In this document: positions 42,710 to 53,234 of the stretch, one piece after another | Position numbering within the stretch: the stretch's first letter is position 1 | Layout of the letters: each line of letters opens with the position of its first letter | Assembly (NCBI RefSeq): GCF_900090285.1 | Contig: NZ_LT607754.1 | Span: forward strand, 682,001 to 746,000 | Direction of reading: 5' to 3' | DNA: 64,000 nucleotides | Origin: Micromonospora inositola | GTDB taxonomy: Bacteria; Actinomycetota; Actinomycetes; Mycobacteriales; Micromonosporaceae | Program-made: the position numbers and the translations under genes | Notes under the pieces: model-generated | The model's database searches: none | Told to the model about the DNA's origin: nothing | The model's input: the letters and a program-made list of their open reading frames with translations, nothing else

Positions 42710-44128
42710 CTACTCGTTGCTCATAGCTGAGCAGTTCGGATAATTCGCTCTCCGCCCAGCGGTGGTTGGGCTGGAGTCCTGGACCGGCAGTCTGGTCCGG
42801 TGGCGATCGTTCCGGTCCTGCAGGATCTGCTTCACCACGTGGTGTGGGGTGTGCAGGGCGATGTCGGGGTCGCCGGCTCTTTGCAGGATGTTGATCGCGG
42901 CGTTCACGTCGGCCTGCCACGCCACCCCGCACGAGGTGCAGTGAAACCGGTCCCCGCTGCGGCGGCCGAACCGGCCGCAGCGGTGACAGGTTTGTGAGGT
43001 GTAGGCGGCATTGACGAGAACGAGCGCAGAACCTCTGCGCTCCGACACGCTTTTCAGGGCCTCGGCGGTGACTCCCTTGGTCCACGTGGCGAGACGCCGG
43101 TTGATGTTCTTAGGAAGCTTTTTGCGGCCGGTGAAGCGCTTGGTGAGATCCTCGGCGATCACGGTACCGGCCTCGTCCACGACCTCGTGCACCGCGGTGA
43201 AAATCTCCGTCCGTACCCGCGCCCGATGCCGTGCCGCCTGCCGATCCCGCTTCACCGCGCCGAGATTGTTGACCGTTATCCGGTGCGCTTTCGCGTGATC
43301 CCCACGCAGGGCGGCGCTGTTCGCGATCGAACGCAGCTTCGCCCGCCGCCGGTTACGTTCCTTCAACCGGTCCGACTCACTGGACAGCATCACGCCGAGC
43401 CCTACACCGTGGGGCTGGCTGTCGGAGTCGGTCAGGGCTTCCGTGTAGCCCTTGTCCACACCGAGCCTTCGGTCGCCGCACGGCCGCTGCGACGACCGCA
43501 TCTGCGCCGCGTCGATCTGGTAGTGCACCTCAACCCGGCCGCTGCGCAGGACCAGCCGCAACGTACCCGTCGGCGCCACGGTCGTGGACAGCGGAATCCT
43601 AACCATCTTGCGGGGCTCGAGACCGGGAACCGCCAGCCACAACCGGCCCCTCCGATCGACGGCGGTGCTGTACTTGTCGGCGCGCACCACGATCTGATGA
43701 TGCGTGCGGTTGCGCCCACGCTTCCAGTGCTTGCGCATCTGCCGGGCCAGGAACGGGTCACTGGCCCACTGGTCGGCCTTCAAGGCGGTGAACATCCGCT
43801 TACGCTCGGCCGGGTCGTTGGTGCGTCGGCTTATCGCTCGCCGGACGTCGACCTTGGCCGCCTCGAGGTTCGCGGCGATGTCGGCCATGGCGTCGCGGAG
43901 GGTTTCCTTCCACGCGTTCGCCAGCACGCCAAACCGGATGTGCGTGCCGTCGACCAGCCACCGGTCCCGTACCTGCCGATCTGCCAACCCAGACCCAACC
44001 CCGGCGATCGAGCCGTAGCGCTGCCACACCTCGCTGCGCACCCGGCCCAACCGGCGGGCCTGCTCCACCAGGGCGGCGTACTTGCCCGGATTCAGTCGGG
44101 CCGAATAGGCGATCCGGGTGACCTTCAC
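42710..44128 (-). CDS. tnpB: TnpB-type RNA-guided endonuclease of an IS607-like element
   Basis: This 472-residue protein is an intact TnpB. RuvC catalytic residues are Asp225 (GVDKGY), Glu326 (IAEDLT) and Asp407 (WQADVNAA), and the zinc finger has Cys381, Cys384, Cys397 and Cys400. TnpB uses an RNA made from the element's right end to cut DNA and keep the element in place. It starts at GTG 44128 right after the broken tnpA. The protein reaches to within 12 bases of the neighbouring beta-propeller gene, so any omega RNA must overlap its 3' end. Confidence 0.92.
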   Translation of the reverse strand: MKVTRIAYSARLNPGKYAALVEQARRLGRVRSEVWQRYGSIAGVGSGLADRQVRDRWLVDGTHIRFGVLANAWKETLRDAMADIAANLEAAKVDVRRAISRRTNDPAERKRMFTALKADQWASDPFLARQMRKHWKRGRNRTHHQIVVRADKYSTAVDRRGRLWLAVPGLEPRKMVRIPLSTTVAPTGTLRLVLRSGRVEVHYQIDAAQMRSSQRPCGDRRLGVDKGYTEALTDSDSQPHGVGLGVMLSSESDRLKERNRRRAKLRSIANSAALRGDHAKAHRITVNNLGAVKRDRQAARHRARVRTEIFTAVHEVVDEAGTVIAEDLTKRFTGRKKLPKNINRRLATWTKGVTAEALKSVSERRGSALVLVNAAYTSQTCHRCGRFGRRSGDRFHCTSCGVAWQADVNAAINILQRAGDPDIALHTPHHVVKQILQDRNDRHRTRLPVQDSSPTTAGRRANYPNCSAMSNE

Positions 44129-44131
44129 CGG

Positions 44132-44454
44132 TCACCGTCCATGGTCAAGTCCGTCCTTTTCAGCTCCTTCTCGTAGCGGCGCAGACCGTACAGGGAGGCA
44201 GAACTGTTGCATCGCCGCCACCTGCAAGGCCAAGTCGAACTTCTGACCCGGCGACGAGACCCGGCAATACACCACAACCTTCCGCCGGTCGGCGTCGAAG
44301 CCCGGCTGTAGCGCCCTGGCACATCCGAATCGTCGAAATACCGCTGCCCGGGCGGCAAACGACGGCCCGTGATCCGGCCCCCGCCTCCCACCGACGCACC
44401 GTGCTCACCGAACGGCCCACCCACTTGGCAACCTCGCCGATAGGTGCTTTTCAC
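44132..44454 (-). pseudogene. Frameshifted tnpA (MerR-HTH serine resolvase of IS607 type)
   Basis: Three pieces in different frames give the order of an IS607 TnpA: APIGEVAKWVGRSVSTVRRW (HTH), then TGRRLPPGQRYFDDSDV, then KVVVYCRVSSPGQKFDLALQ (resolvase start with the catalytic serine region). The first break looks like an added A in the AAAA run right after GTG 44454. The resolvase then ends early at TGA 44132, so most of the catalytic domain is missing. The transposase is inactive, and the element cannot move by itself. Confidence 0.8.
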
Positions 44455-44835
44455 AACAGTCGATTATGGACGGCTCTCGAAAGGAAAGCGACCGCTAGTA
44501 GCTGCTCCTCTGTCGGCCAGCCGCCGTACCGACGGCAGCCGCCGCGGCGGCCGGCGGGCAACGCGACGACCCGTGCGAGCGGTTGAGAGGGACTGTTGAG
44601 GGCTCTCGTCGCGGCCGATCCGGGCCTGTTGTTGTCAGCGCGCATGAGGGCTCGGCTGAGTGCGGCATTGGGGGCTCGGTTGGGGGCGTCGGCGATTCGA
44701 GGCCCCAGACGAGTCTTGTCGAACTGCTCTGTCAGGTGTCTGAGCTGCGGAAACCCGGCCAGACAGGAACCGACCTGCAAGATCAACCTATCCCGACTCC
44801 CTAATGTTTCTTAGGGACCCCAGGGGTTCTTACGC
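44455..44835. other. About 380 bases with no supported gene
   Basis: Open frames on both strands overlap and lack convincing codon usage or motifs. The left side adjoins the broken tnpA and probably contains the IS left end. No inverted terminal repeats are expected for IS607, so the edge cannot be fixed. Confidence 0.45.
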
Positions 44836-45000
44836 CGGGCGGGAAAGGTCAAGAACGGGGGCGGCCGGATCTACATCAACGAGGCCTGCGAGTTCTTCGC
44901 GCCGCTCGGCAGAGGCGGCAGTAGTGTCCTCTACGTCTACCTCGGGTCGCTCGGCGACGACGCTTGGTTCCCCGCCCCGGAAGTTCCAGGCAGGGAGTAG
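44836..45000 (+). pseudogene. C-terminal fragment of an unknown gene
   Basis: A forward frame of about 54 codons, with good codon usage and no start, ends at TAG 45000. It reads GKVKNGGGRIYINEACEFFA and then PLGRGGSSVLYVYLGSLGDDAWFPAPEVPGRE. It looks like the conserved end of a larger protein, lost on its left side. A stop lies upstream in the same frame. It lies 50 bases before the jetD stop on the other strand. Confidence 0.5.
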
Positions 45001-45050
45001 CTGACGCGTTCAGCCGAGCGGGTGCTCTCATCGATGCAAAAGGGCCAACG

Positions 45051-46232
45051 TCAGCCGGTCAACGTTCGTTCTACGGCACTGAACCGGATTCGTTCCTGCT
45101 CCAGGCGCAGCGCGGGCGCGTACCGGTTGGCGACCAGATCGCGGTACAGCTGCAGCTCCTCTGCGGTCAGGTGGGCGAGTTCGGTCGTGACCGGGGCGGC
45201 CTCGCGGCCCCAGTGCGCCCGGTGGCCCAGCAGCGTCTCGGAGTCCATCAGCACCGACGTCGTGTGGGGAAACACCTGCCGGAGCCGGTCGAGGATGGCG
45301 AACCCGTGGGTGTCGATGTCGCCCCAGTAGGTCAGCTCCCGATCGTGCAGCCAGGTGAGCGGCGCCAGCGCGCGCACCGCGTAGCCGCCGCCGAAGACCG
45401 CGACCGTGCCGGGCATCGAGGGAAGGGCGAGGTGCGTCGTCTCGTTCTCCACGACGAGCACCCGGGCGACGTCGAGCGGGGTCCGGGCCAGCTCGTCGAC
45501 GCGGACCGTCACCTCGCTGAACGGGCCGAGCGCCGCGGGGGCGGGGCGGTCCAGTGCACGCAGCCGTACGTACGTGGGCTTGGTGCGGAACCGGTATCGC
45601 TCGGCGAACCGGGCCGGCGGCTGTGCCGGGTCGATCCGCTCGGGTGCCAGCTGCCGGTCCAGCAACTGGGCCAGGACGGTGCGGTGCTGCTCGATGAACT
45701 TGGTGTCGACGCCGGGAACGTCGATCTGCCGCAGGTACCGCCCGGTCGTGGGGTGCCGGTCGATCCAGCGCACGACCTCGACCAGGCGGGCCCAGCTGTC
45801 CGCGTTGTCCAGGACCTTCATCGGCTCGGCGGTCATCCACTCGACGAGTGCGGGCGCGGCCTGCCGCGTCAGATCCAGCAGCCGCGTGAACGTCTCCACG
45901 TTCCGCCGTACGCGCAGCAGGGCCCACGCCTGGTCGGGAGTGTCGATGGAGGCCCGGTGCGGCACCTCGTTGCTGCCGACGAGGCGCCCTCCGACGCGCT
46001 TCCAGTCGAGCCGGATCAGGGCCGGATCGACGGCCTTCCACTCCGCGAGCCAGTCCTGGGCCGCGCCGAAGCGCTCGGCCACCTCGGCCGCGGTCGGCGC
46101 GCGCAACGGGACGACAACCGGTTCCCAGCGCTGCCGCGCGTACGCGGTGAGCAGTTCCCCGGAACTCCACCGCCGGCGCACTTTCGTCAGCAGCTCGGAC
46201 GGGGTGGACCAGCGCCATGCCGCCACGGTCAC
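45051..46232 (-). CDS. jetD: Wadjet JetD, TOPRIM-like nuclease subunit (DUF3322/DUF2220)
   Basis: This 393-residue protein is the nuclease of the Wadjet anti-plasmid system. The N-terminal DUF3322-like part is followed by a DUF2220 TOPRIM-like domain with Glu262 (VVENETT) and WGDID (303-307) that would bind metal and cut DNA. JetD cleaves small circular DNA extruded by the JetABC SMC motor. The GTG at 46232 overlaps the jetC stop (GTGA 46229-46232). Last gene of the operon. Confidence 0.94.
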   Translation of the reverse strand: MTVAAWRWSTPSELLTKVRRRWSSGELLTAYARQRWEPVVVPLRAPTAAEVAERFGAAQDWLAEWKAVDPALIRLDWKRVGGRLVGSNEVPHRASIDTPDQAWALLRVRRNVETFTRLLDLTRQAAPALVEWMTAEPMKVLDNADSWARLVEVVRWIDRHPTTGRYLRQIDVPGVDTKFIEQHRTVLAQLLDRQLAPERIDPAQPPARFAERYRFRTKPTYVRLRALDRPAPAALGPFSEVTVRVDELARTPLDVARVLVVENETTHLALPSMPGTVAVFGGGYAVRALAPLTWLHDRELTYWGDIDTHGFAILDRLRQVFPHTTSVLMDSETLLGHRAHWGREAAPVTTELAHLTAEELQLYRDLVANRYAPALRLEQERIRFSAVERTLTG

Positions 46233-49200
46233 TCCTCGACGCTGATCAGATGGGCGAGCTGGTGCACGTCGCGCTTCTGGTGGTACTCCTCAATGGTGAG
46301 GCTGCGCAGCCGCGAGTCGCTGCCGGTGGGGTTGTCCACGAAGCCGACGGCGGAGACGTACGGCTCGATCACGTGGATCTTCTGCAGCGGAGTGACGATG
46401 AGCAGCTGCAGCCCGAGCCGCTGGAACAGCGCGAGCGCGAACCGGGTCGACTCGTCGGAGCCACGGCCGAACGCCTCGTCGATGACGACGAAGCGGAAGG
46501 TCTGGCCGCGGTCGGTGGTCAAATCGAGCTTGAACTGGTAAGCCAGGGACGCGGCAAGGATCGTGTAGGCGAGCTTCTCCTTCTGCCCGCCGGACTTGCC
46601 GCCGGAGTCGCTGTAGGTTTCGTGCTCGCTGTCGTCCTCCCGCCACCGCTCCGAGGCCGAGAACACGAACCAGTTGCGCACGTCGGTCACCCGCCGCGCC
46701 CACGCCTTGTCGATCTCGGTGAAGCCCGGGCGGCCCCGGAACCGTTCGACGAGCTGCTTGACCTGCATGAACTTCTGTTCGGAGTACTGGTCGCTGTCAT
46801 CGCGGGCAAGCGAATTGTCGGTGCAGGCCCGCAGGTCGTTGATGAAGTCGCGGATCTCCACGTTGGGTGTGCGGTTCCCCTCCAGCCGGATGTAGCGGCC
46901 GGGGTTGTAGTCGATGCCCACGAGAGACCGGTTGATCGTGTCGATCCGTTCCCGGATGAGGTCGGCCTGCTTGTGCAACTGCGAGTGGAAGCCTGCGATG
47001 TCGCGGATGGTGTTGGTGTTGAGGTACGTCTTGAACTCGCTCTCGAAGCGCGGCAGGTCGTCGCGCACCAGCCGGTCGTGCATCGCCCGGTATTCCGGCG
47101 CGGACTGGATCGAGCTGTCTAGCTCGGCGGCCTCGACCGGGTAGGTGTTGCGGAAGTCCTCCATGGCACGCACCGCCCGGTTGCTGGCCAGTGTCTGCCG
47201 GTGGGCTGCCTCGTTGCGGTCTTTGGTGAGCTGCCCCTCGACGGCGTTCCGCAACTGGTCGTAGTCCTCCGGGCTCGGCAGCGCGGTGTCCCCGACCAGC
47301 TCGGCCATCGCCGCGAACCAGGGTTCCGCTTCCCGCACCGCCGGCTCCCGCAGCAGCGCCTCGGCGTCGCGCTGGCCGTGCGCGGCCTGTTCCAGATGTA
47401 CGTCGGCCTGGGCGATGCGGCGCTGCAGGTCGTCGCGCTCGATGCTGCCGCCGTCGATCGCCTCGAGCACCGACTTCAGCTGCGCGGTGACCCGCTCCAG
47501 TTCCCGGGACGAGCGTTCGAGCTGCTGCTTCTCCTGGCGCAGCCGCCGCACCCGCTGTGCCGAGGACTGCCAGTCGATGTCGGTGAAGTCGGTGAACTCG
47601 ACGAGCTTGCCCAGCACGCCGAGCCGGCGGTTGAGCGCGCCGAGCCGATCGCCGGCAGCGTCCCGCGTCTTCGTTGCCTGCGCCTTGTCGGCGGTCAGTA
47701 CGCGCGCCTTGGTCAGCAGCGCATCGATCTTCAGCTCGATGCTCCAGCCCAGCACGTAGGTGCTGCGGTCGTCGATGCGGCTGCGGTCGTCCTTCTCGTG
47801 CCGGCCGCCGGTGTCCTTAACCTGGCCGGCCCTGGTGATCGCCCGTTCGGCGCGGCGGAACTCGTCGATCGTCTGCAGGCACTCGTAGCCGGCTCGGCGG
47901 CGCAGCTGGCGCTCCAGCCAAGGCTGGAACGGCGATTCCCGCATTTCCAGCTTGGCGAACAACTGCCGGTCGGCGTCGGCCGGCAGCGGCTCCGCCTGCC
48001 GGGGCAGCGTCGCCGGTACCCGGTAGTAGACGAGACGGCCGCCGAGATGGTGGCGGTCGACCCAGCCGGCCACGGCCGGGTAATGCTCGTCCGGCACCAA
48101 GATCGACAGCGCGAACCCGCGCAGCAGCCGCTCCGCCGCTCCCTCCCAGTCGGCGGCGTCGGCCCGGACCTGGATCAGCTCGCCCACGAACGGCAACGCC
48201 GCCTCCGGCAAATCCAGCTCGGCGCAGATGCGCGCCCGCATGTCCAGGTTTCGCCGGGGAATGTTGCTGCGCCGCTCCTGCAGGCTGCGCAGCTCGGCAT
48301 TCACCTCCCTCTCCTGCTGCTCCAGCTCCCGCACCCGCACCGCGGCGTCGGTCAGGTCGTTCTGCAGGGCAGCGCGCTGCTCCTCGGCGCCGGTCAGCTC
48401 GTCGGCGACCTCCCGTTGCCGGGCGGTGAACTGCTCGATCGCCTCCACCGCCGGTAAGTCAGCGTTGGCCAGCAGCCCGCTGAATCGCTCGAAGCGGCGC
48501 CATCGTTCGTCGCGGGTGCTCTCGGCGTCGGCGATCTGCCGTTCCAGTTCGGCGATCCGGTCACCACCGTGCCCGGCGCGCTCAAGCTCCAGGCGCTGCC
48601 GCTCGCCGTCCAGGTCGGCCAGCCTGGCCCTGGTGGCGGACAACTGCGCACGCAGCTCCGCGAGCTCGGCGGTGTGCGCGGCGACCCGGGCGGCATACAG
48701 CTCGGCCTTGCCCCGCGCGCAGAAGTACGGCAGCGCCTCCCTCTTGGCGTCCAGCTCGCCGATCGTCTGGCCGTACGCGTCGTAGGCGTCGCACGCGTCG
48801 AGCAGCGGCTTCAGCGCGGCCAGCTGTTGGCGGGCCTTGACCACCGCCTCGTGCGCCTTGGTCAGGTCCTGGAAGTGCTCGACGAGGCGGCGGATCCAGT
48901 CGCCGGTGTCGAACGGCTCCAGCATGTGGTGGCGGACGAAGTCGTTGAGATCACCGACCGCCTTCATCGACACGGTCTGGTGGAACAGCTCCATCGCCTG
49001 GTCCGAGGCAATGCCGAGGCGGCGACGGAAGTCCTTGCCATACTCCGGGAAGTGGTCGTACACCTTGGCGCCGGACTGGCGCAGCCGCCGCTTCAGCTGG
49101 CCGATCTCCGAGCCGAAGTCGGCGAAGTCGCCGGCAATGCTCAGCTCCTGACCGGAGGTCACGTAGAAGCGCTCCGGCTGGCCCGGGTTGCCGTCGTGCA

Positions 49201-49627
49201 GCCAGAACACCTGCGCCAGGCTGACCGTCGCCCCGCTGACCGGCTCCGCGAAGACGCCGAGCAGCACCGAGTAACACGAGCCGCGGCGCAGGCCGACCGG
49301 CTCGGATGCGCCGGTCTTCTCGTTTCGCTCCGACTTGTAGTGGCCCTGCACATAGGAGCGCAGCGAGCGTTCCCGAATGTCGGCGCCGGCCGCCTTGTTG
49401 TACGAGATCCGGTTGGCCGGCAGCAGCAGCGTGGTGATGGCGTCGACGACGGTGGACTTGCCGGAGCCGATGTCCCCCGTGAGCAGGGCGTTGGCGCCGT
49501 CGAGGCGCAGCATCCAGACCCGGCCGTCGAACGTGCCCCAGTTGTGCAGCTCCAGCCGTTTCAGGCGAAACCCGGCGAGGGTCGACGGCACCTCGAGCAT
49601 GCTCACTTCGGTCAGGGTTTCGGTCAT
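46229..49627 (-). CDS. jetC: Wadjet JetC, SMC-like (MukB-type) ATPase
   Basis: This 1132-residue protein is the motor of Wadjet. Walker [10 protein letters not shown] lies at residues 51-59, the signature [11 protein letters not shown] at 1008-1018 and Walker B FVVIDEAF at 1046-1053, separated by long coiled coils. It dimerises and extrudes DNA loops until a small circle is recognised and passed to JetD. The ATG at 49627 overlaps the jetB stop (ATGA 49624-49627). Length and layout are normal for JetC. Confidence 0.96.
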   Translation of the reverse strand: MTETLTEVSMLEVPSTLAGFRLKRLELHNWGTFDGRVWMLRLDGANALLTGDIGSGKSTVVDAITTLLLPANRISYNKAAGADIRERSLRSYVQGHYKSERNEKTGASEPVGLRRGSCYSVLLGVFAEPVSGATVSLAQVFWLHDGNPGQPERFYVTSGQELSIAGDFADFGSEIGQLKRRLRQSGAKVYDHFPEYGKDFRRRLGIASDQAMELFHQTVSMKAVGDLNDFVRHHMLEPFDTGDWIRRLVEHFQDLTKAHEAVVKARQQLAALKPLLDACDAYDAYGQTIGELDAKREALPYFCARGKAELYAARVAAHTAELAELRAQLSATRARLADLDGERQRLELERAGHGGDRIAELERQIADAESTRDERWRRFERFSGLLANADLPAVEAIEQFTARQREVADELTGAEEQRAALQNDLTDAAVRVRELEQQEREVNAELRSLQERRSNIPRRNLDMRARICAELDLPEAALPFVGELIQVRADAADWEGAAERLLRGFALSILVPDEHYPAVAGWVDRHHLGGRLVYYRVPATLPRQAEPLPADADRQLFAKLEMRESPFQPWLERQLRRRAGYECLQTIDEFRRAERAITRAGQVKDTGGRHEKDDRSRIDDRSTYVLGWSIELKIDALLTKARVLTADKAQATKTRDAAGDRLGALNRRLGVLGKLVEFTDFTDIDWQSSAQRVRRLRQEKQQLERSSRELERVTAQLKSVLEAIDGGSIERDDLQRRIAQADVHLEQAAHGQRDAEALLREPAVREAEPWFAAMAELVGDTALPSPEDYDQLRNAVEGQLTKDRNEAAHRQTLASNRAVRAMEDFRNTYPVEAAELDSSIQSAPEYRAMHDRLVRDDLPRFESEFKTYLNTNTIRDIAGFHSQLHKQADLIRERIDTINRSLVGIDYNPGRYIRLEGNRTPNVEIRDFINDLRACTDNSLARDDSDQYSEQKFMQVKQLVERFRGRPGFTEIDKAWARRVTDVRNWFVFSASERWREDDSEHETYSDSGGKSGGQKEKLAYTILAASLAYQFKLDLTTDRGQTFRFVVIDEAFGRGSDESTRFALALFQRLGLQLLIVTPLQKIHVIEPYVSAVGFVDNPTGSDSRLRSLTIEEYHQKRDVHQLAHLISVEE

Positions 49628-50223
49628 CTGGTCGCCTCCAGCTCGGCGGCGTACTCCGCCAGCCGCGCGTCGAAGTCCGCCAGCCACTGCGCGTCGACGA
49701 AGGCCTTGATGATGCGGCGTACCTCGTACGTCGCCTCGGCGTCGTTGATGCGCCGCAGGAACCCCAGCTCCACCACTTTGCCGATGTGCGTGTCGATCTG
49801 GTCGATCAGTCGGGCCTCGCTGGTCGACGCGGGCAGGAAAACCGCGCACTGGTCCACGATCTGTTGCCGGGTCAGCACGAGCCGGGTGTCGGCGTTGCTG
49901 GCGTCGAATTCGGCGAGCTTCTTGCGCAGCAGCGCCAGCAGCAGGCTGACGTGGAACGACAGCGCCCGGCGAGGGATGAGCCGGCGGATCGCCTGCTGCC
50001 CGTCCGCCTCGTCGTCGCCCGGCTGGGAGCGCAGGAACGCGTACCCCTCCGCTTCGTCGATGACGACGGTGAGGCCGAGCACGGCGACATAGTCGCGGAC
50101 CTGCGCCTGCAACCGCATCAGGTGATGCCACGGCACCGGGTGCGTGTCGCGGTAGACGACCCCTTTCATCAGGTGGACAGCCGCCACCGACAGGCTCGGC
50201 TCCTCCCTTCTGGTTGCGGCCAT
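49624..50223 (-). CDS. jetB: Wadjet JetB, MukE-like kite subunit (DUF4194)
   Basis: This 199-residue protein is JetB, with the DUF4194 winged-helix kite fold: [34 protein letters not shown] and [20 protein letters not shown] are characteristic. It binds JetA and the JetC coiled coils. Its ATG overlaps the jetA stop by one base (TGATG) and its stop overlaps jetC, so stoichiometric coupled translation is likely. Confidence 0.94.
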   Translation of the reverse strand: MAATRREEPSLSVAAVHLMKGVVYRDTHPVPWHHLMRLQAQVRDYVAVLGLTVVIDEAEGYAFLRSQPGDDEADGQQAIRRLIPRRALSFHVSLLLALLRKKLAEFDASNADTRLVLTRQQIVDQCAVFLPASTSEARLIDQIDTHIGKVVELGFLRRINDAEATYEVRRIIKAFVDAQWLADFDARLAEYAAELEATR

Positions 50224-51680
50224 CACACACGATCCAATGCCGGAACCCTGCGCAGGAACGAGACGGCGGGCAGGAGCGCTGTCCGAGTCCGCCCGTCCGG
50301 GTCGTACCACCGCACCTGGTCTCGCCGGTCCTCGTCGAAGACGACGTCGAAACCCGGGTCGCGCAGCGACAGGTATGTCACCAGCTCGGCCAGGCCCTGC
50401 TCCAACGGGCGGTTGGCCAGGACCTCTGGCAGGGAAACCTGCGAGCTGCGGCGCAGCGCGGCGCGCACGGCATCGGTCAGCCGGACCGGGTCGACATGCA
50501 CCTGCTCGAACAGGCGGGAAACGTCGACGTCGGGCTCCCCGGTGTCGACCGTGCTGTCCAGCGGCTGCTTCGCCCGAGGCCGGTACAGCGGACGCTCCAT
50601 CGGCAGCACGACCTGCGGGGCGGCCGCATCGAGCTCGAAGACCAGCCCGTCCGTCCGCTGGTCGCGCAGCGCCAGCGCGTGCGTCTCGATGCCGCGCAGG
50701 AGGTCCATCACCCGCCGGTTCTCCAGCCATACCTGGTCGTCGAGGAACCGGCGCAGCTGCTCCGACAGCAGCCGTACGGTTGCCTGGGTGCGCTCTGCGG
50801 CGTCGAGCCAGTCGTAGTGGATGCGCCGCATGCGCGGATCGGATGCCCCGATGACGTCGAGCGACTGCACCCGGGCAAGCAGGTCGCTGAACTCCTGCTG
50901 GCGTTGCGGAGACAGCAGGAAGTCGTAGAAGGCATGGAAGCTGCGGCCCTGGTCGGAGTCGGCGATCGCGTGCCGGCTGCCGACGACCTCGTCGAGCAGC
51001 TCGCCCTTCGAGCCGCTCCACGTGGCGATCTTCTCGCGCAGCGCCCGATCGAGCGCCCGGAAGTTCGCCTCAACCTCACGGAAGTCGGCGAGCAGCCCCC
51101 GCGCGGTTGCCACGAACTGCTGGTACCGATCGCGCTGCGCCGCTCCGTCGAGCACCTCCACCTGACCGGCACGCACCTTGGCGATCTCGGCGTCGATCGC
51201 CTCACGACGCGCTTGCAGCTCCGCCAGCCGGGCGTCCGGGTCGGTCTCCGCGCCGTAGACCATCTGACGCAGCAGCTCGAGCACGATGTTGAGCCGGGAC
51301 TCGGTACCGACGAACGACCGGGCCTGCAGCGACTGCACCCACGACAGTGCCCGCTCCACGGCCGGAGTCGCGTCGAAATGCACCTGGTCCGAGTCGGGCG
51401 GATAGTACTTGCGCAACCAGCCGACTTCCGGCTGCGCCCAGTCGTCGAGGTACGACTTGGCGGCGCGCGGGAAGGTGCCCGCGCCGAGACGCTCATTGAG
51501 TGCGAACAGCTCGTCCTCCAGTCGCGCGGTCAGCTCGACGCCAGAAATGGAGCGCACGTTCTCCTCGACGAACACCCGCCCGAGGAAGCTCAGCACCAGA
51601 GCGGCGTGGTCGGCGCGCAACAGCCGCCACGCTGCGTTGTTGCGGCGCAGCCACTCGACCTCGTCGAACTCGATCGTCAC
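50223..51680 (-). CDS. jetA: Wadjet JetA, MukF-like kleisin subunit (DUF3375)
   Basis: This 485-residue protein is JetA of type I Wadjet, the DUF3375/MukF-like kleisin. Landmarks are [59 protein letters not shown] and the C-terminal winged-helix tail. It bridges JetC heads with JetB. It is the first gene of the operon jetABCD, starting with GTG 51680. Confidence 0.95.
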   Translation of the reverse strand: MTIEFDEVEWLRRNNAAWRLLRADHAALVLSFLGRVFVEENVRSISGVELTARLEDELFALNERLGAGTFPRAAKSYLDDWAQPEVGWLRKYYPPDSDQVHFDATPAVERALSWVQSLQARSFVGTESRLNIVLELLRQMVYGAETDPDARLAELQARREAIDAEIAKVRAGQVEVLDGAAQRDRYQQFVATARGLLADFREVEANFRALDRALREKIATWSGSKGELLDEVVGSRHAIADSDQGRSFHAFYDFLLSPQRQQEFSDLLARVQSLDVIGASDPRMRRIHYDWLDAAERTQATVRLLSEQLRRFLDDQVWLENRRVMDLLRGIETHALALRDQRTDGLVFELDAAAPQVVLPMERPLYRPRAKQPLDSTVDTGEPDVDVSRLFEQVHVDPVRLTDAVRAALRRSSQVSLPEVLANRPLEQGLAELVTYLSLRDPGFDVVFDEDRRDQVRWYDPDGRTRTALLPAVSFLRRVPALDRV

Positions 51681-51857
51681 CGCCGTATGCCCGTCCCTAA
51701 CCGCTCAGCCAACTGTCGCCCATGTTAGAGACCGGGAGTGACATCCGGCTCTGGCCAGTGGCCGGTGGCCCGGACGGCGAACGCCAGACCGCGGGGTCGG
51801 ACGGGATTCATCGGTCCGGGTGCGGTGAGTTTCCCGGCGCCCGACGGTCCTACCGGG

Positions 51858-52214
51858 GTGAGGACCTCCGCGATCTCCTTCGCCGTCGGCGGGACGCTGG
51901 CCCGCGCGGACATCCCCGCCCTCTGCGCTGAGCTGGCCGAGGTGCTGCGCGGCCGGGACCGTGGCGTGGTGGTCTGCGACGTGACCGGGGCACGCCCCGA
52001 CGTGGTCACCGTCGAGGCGCTGGCCCGGCTGGGCCTGACCGCGCGGCGGCACGGCTGGCGGCAGATGGTCACCGGCGGCAGCGCCGATCTGCTGGAACTT
52101 GCCGACCTGCTCGGCCTGACCGGCCTGTTATTGCAGCCGGCCGGGCAACCCGAACAGCGGGAACAGGCGGGCGGTGTCGAGGAAGTTGTTGACCGCCGCG
52201 ATCCGTCCCCCTGA
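51858..52214 (+). CDS. STAS-domain protein, anti-sigma-factor-antagonist-like
   Basis: This 118-residue protein has a STAS-like domain: [21 protein letters not shown], then [38 protein letters not shown]. The usual phosphorylatable Ser in the DVTG region is absent in the normal position, so it may act as a stress-switch variant or be unregulated. GTG 51858 is the preferred start; GTG 51738 is possible and would add 40 poorly conserved residues. Its 3' end overlaps by 87 bases the 3' end of the convergent sigma factor gene. Confidence 0.7.
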   Translation: MRTSAISFAVGGTLARADIPALCAELAEVLRGRDRGVVVCDVTGARPDVVTVEALARLGLTARRHGWRQMVTGGSADLLELADLLGLTGLLLQPAGQPEQREQAGGVEEVVDRRDPSP

Positions 52215-53105
52215 GATCTCCAGCACGATCAGCGCCCAGGGGTCGTGGCCCGAGCCGTCGAGGCTGGGGCGGTACTGCCCGAACGCCGGCAGGCCGTTGG
52301 CCACCACTGGCACCAGGCGGGAGCCCCGGCAACCGCTGCCCGTTCCGGCCATCCAGGCGAGGATGTCGTCGTGGCCGCGCAGCCACAGCGGCAGCGGCGG
52401 CATGGACAGCGTGGCGTCCTCGTGCAGCAGCGTGGTGAGAGCCTTCAGGTCGTACGCCTCGAATGCGCGCACGTACCGCGCGACCAGCGCCTTCTGCTCG
52501 TCGTCCAGCGGCCGGTAGACCTCGGCGGCGGTGTCGGTGGTGGCGAGGGTGGCCCGGGCCCGCTGCAGGGCGCTATTGACGCTCGCCACCGTGGTGTCGA
52601 GCAGGTCGGCCACCTCCTGAGCCGACCAGGCCAGCACCTCGCGCAGGATGAGCACAGCCCGCTGCCGCGGCGGCAGGTGCTGCAGCGCGGCGACGAACGC
52701 CAACCGGACGGACTCGCGGCCGGCGACCACCTCGGCCGGGTCGCTGCCCTCCGGCAGGACCCGGCTGTCCGGCGCCGGGCCGACCCAGATCTCGTCGGGA
52801 CGCGGCTCGCCCGGGTGGGTGGCGCCGCCGGACCCGGCGGGACCGAGGTCCATCGGGCGGACCCGACGCTGCGCGCTGGCGAGCATGTTGAGGCAGACGT
52901 TCGTCGCGATCCGGTACAGCCAGGTCCGCACTGCCGACCGCCCTTCGAACCGCTCGAAGCTGCGCCACGCCCGCACGAAGGTGTCCTGTACGGCGTCCTC
53001 GGCCTCGAAGGCGGAGCCCAGCATCCGGTAGCAGTAGCCGGTCAGCTCCGGCCGGTACGCCTCCAGCTGTGACTCGATCGGTGCGCTGGTCGCCACGTCA
53101 CTCAC
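52128..53105 (-). CDS. ECF sigma factor with C-terminal NTF2-like domain (SigG-like)
   Basis: This 325-residue sigma factor contains sigma region 2 ([31 protein letters not shown]) and region 4 ([41 protein letters not shown]), with an NTF2/SnoaL-like C-terminal domain (from about residue 205) as in SigG/SigJ-type factors. The tail probably replaces an anti-sigma factor. It is divergent from the alpha/beta hydrolase 130 bases away, which may be its target. GTG 53105 was chosen; GTG 53096 is also possible. Confidence 0.9.
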   Translation of the reverse strand: MSDVATSAPIESQLEAYRPELTGYCYRMLGSAFEAEDAVQDTFVRAWRSFERFEGRSAVRTWLYRIATNVCLNMLASAQRRVRPMDLGPAGSGGATHPGEPRPDEIWVGPAPDSRVLPEGSDPAEVVAGRESVRLAFVAALQHLPPRQRAVLILREVLAWSAQEVADLLDTTVASVNSALQRARATLATTDTAAEVYRPLDDEQKALVARYVRAFEAYDLKALTTLLHEDATLSMPPLPLWLRGHDDILAWMAGTGSGCRGSRLVPVVANGLPAFGQYRPSLDGSGHDPWALIVLEISGGRIAAVNNFLDTARLFPLFGLPGRLQ

Positions 53106-53234
53106 GCCGACAAATCTAGCCGGTACCCCGCTGGTCCGGGCCCGGCGAAAATCCGTGCCGCCCACGGCGATGAGTCTCCGGCGTTCGCCCGGTCACTAGG
53201 GCATCGGATGCCGACACGACACGAGGAGCACCTC

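Noticed and set aside
44132..44454. Reading tnpA as an intact small protein
   Set aside because: The HTH and resolvase parts are in three frames and most of the catalytic domain is absent.
44451..44786. 111-codon minus-strand frame beside the IS
   Set aside because: Overlapping plus-strand frames are equally long, composition is not gene-like, and no motif is present.
48569..50092. 507-codon plus-strand frame over jetC/jetB
   Set aside because: It is a shadow of the Wadjet genes and has no recognisable domain.
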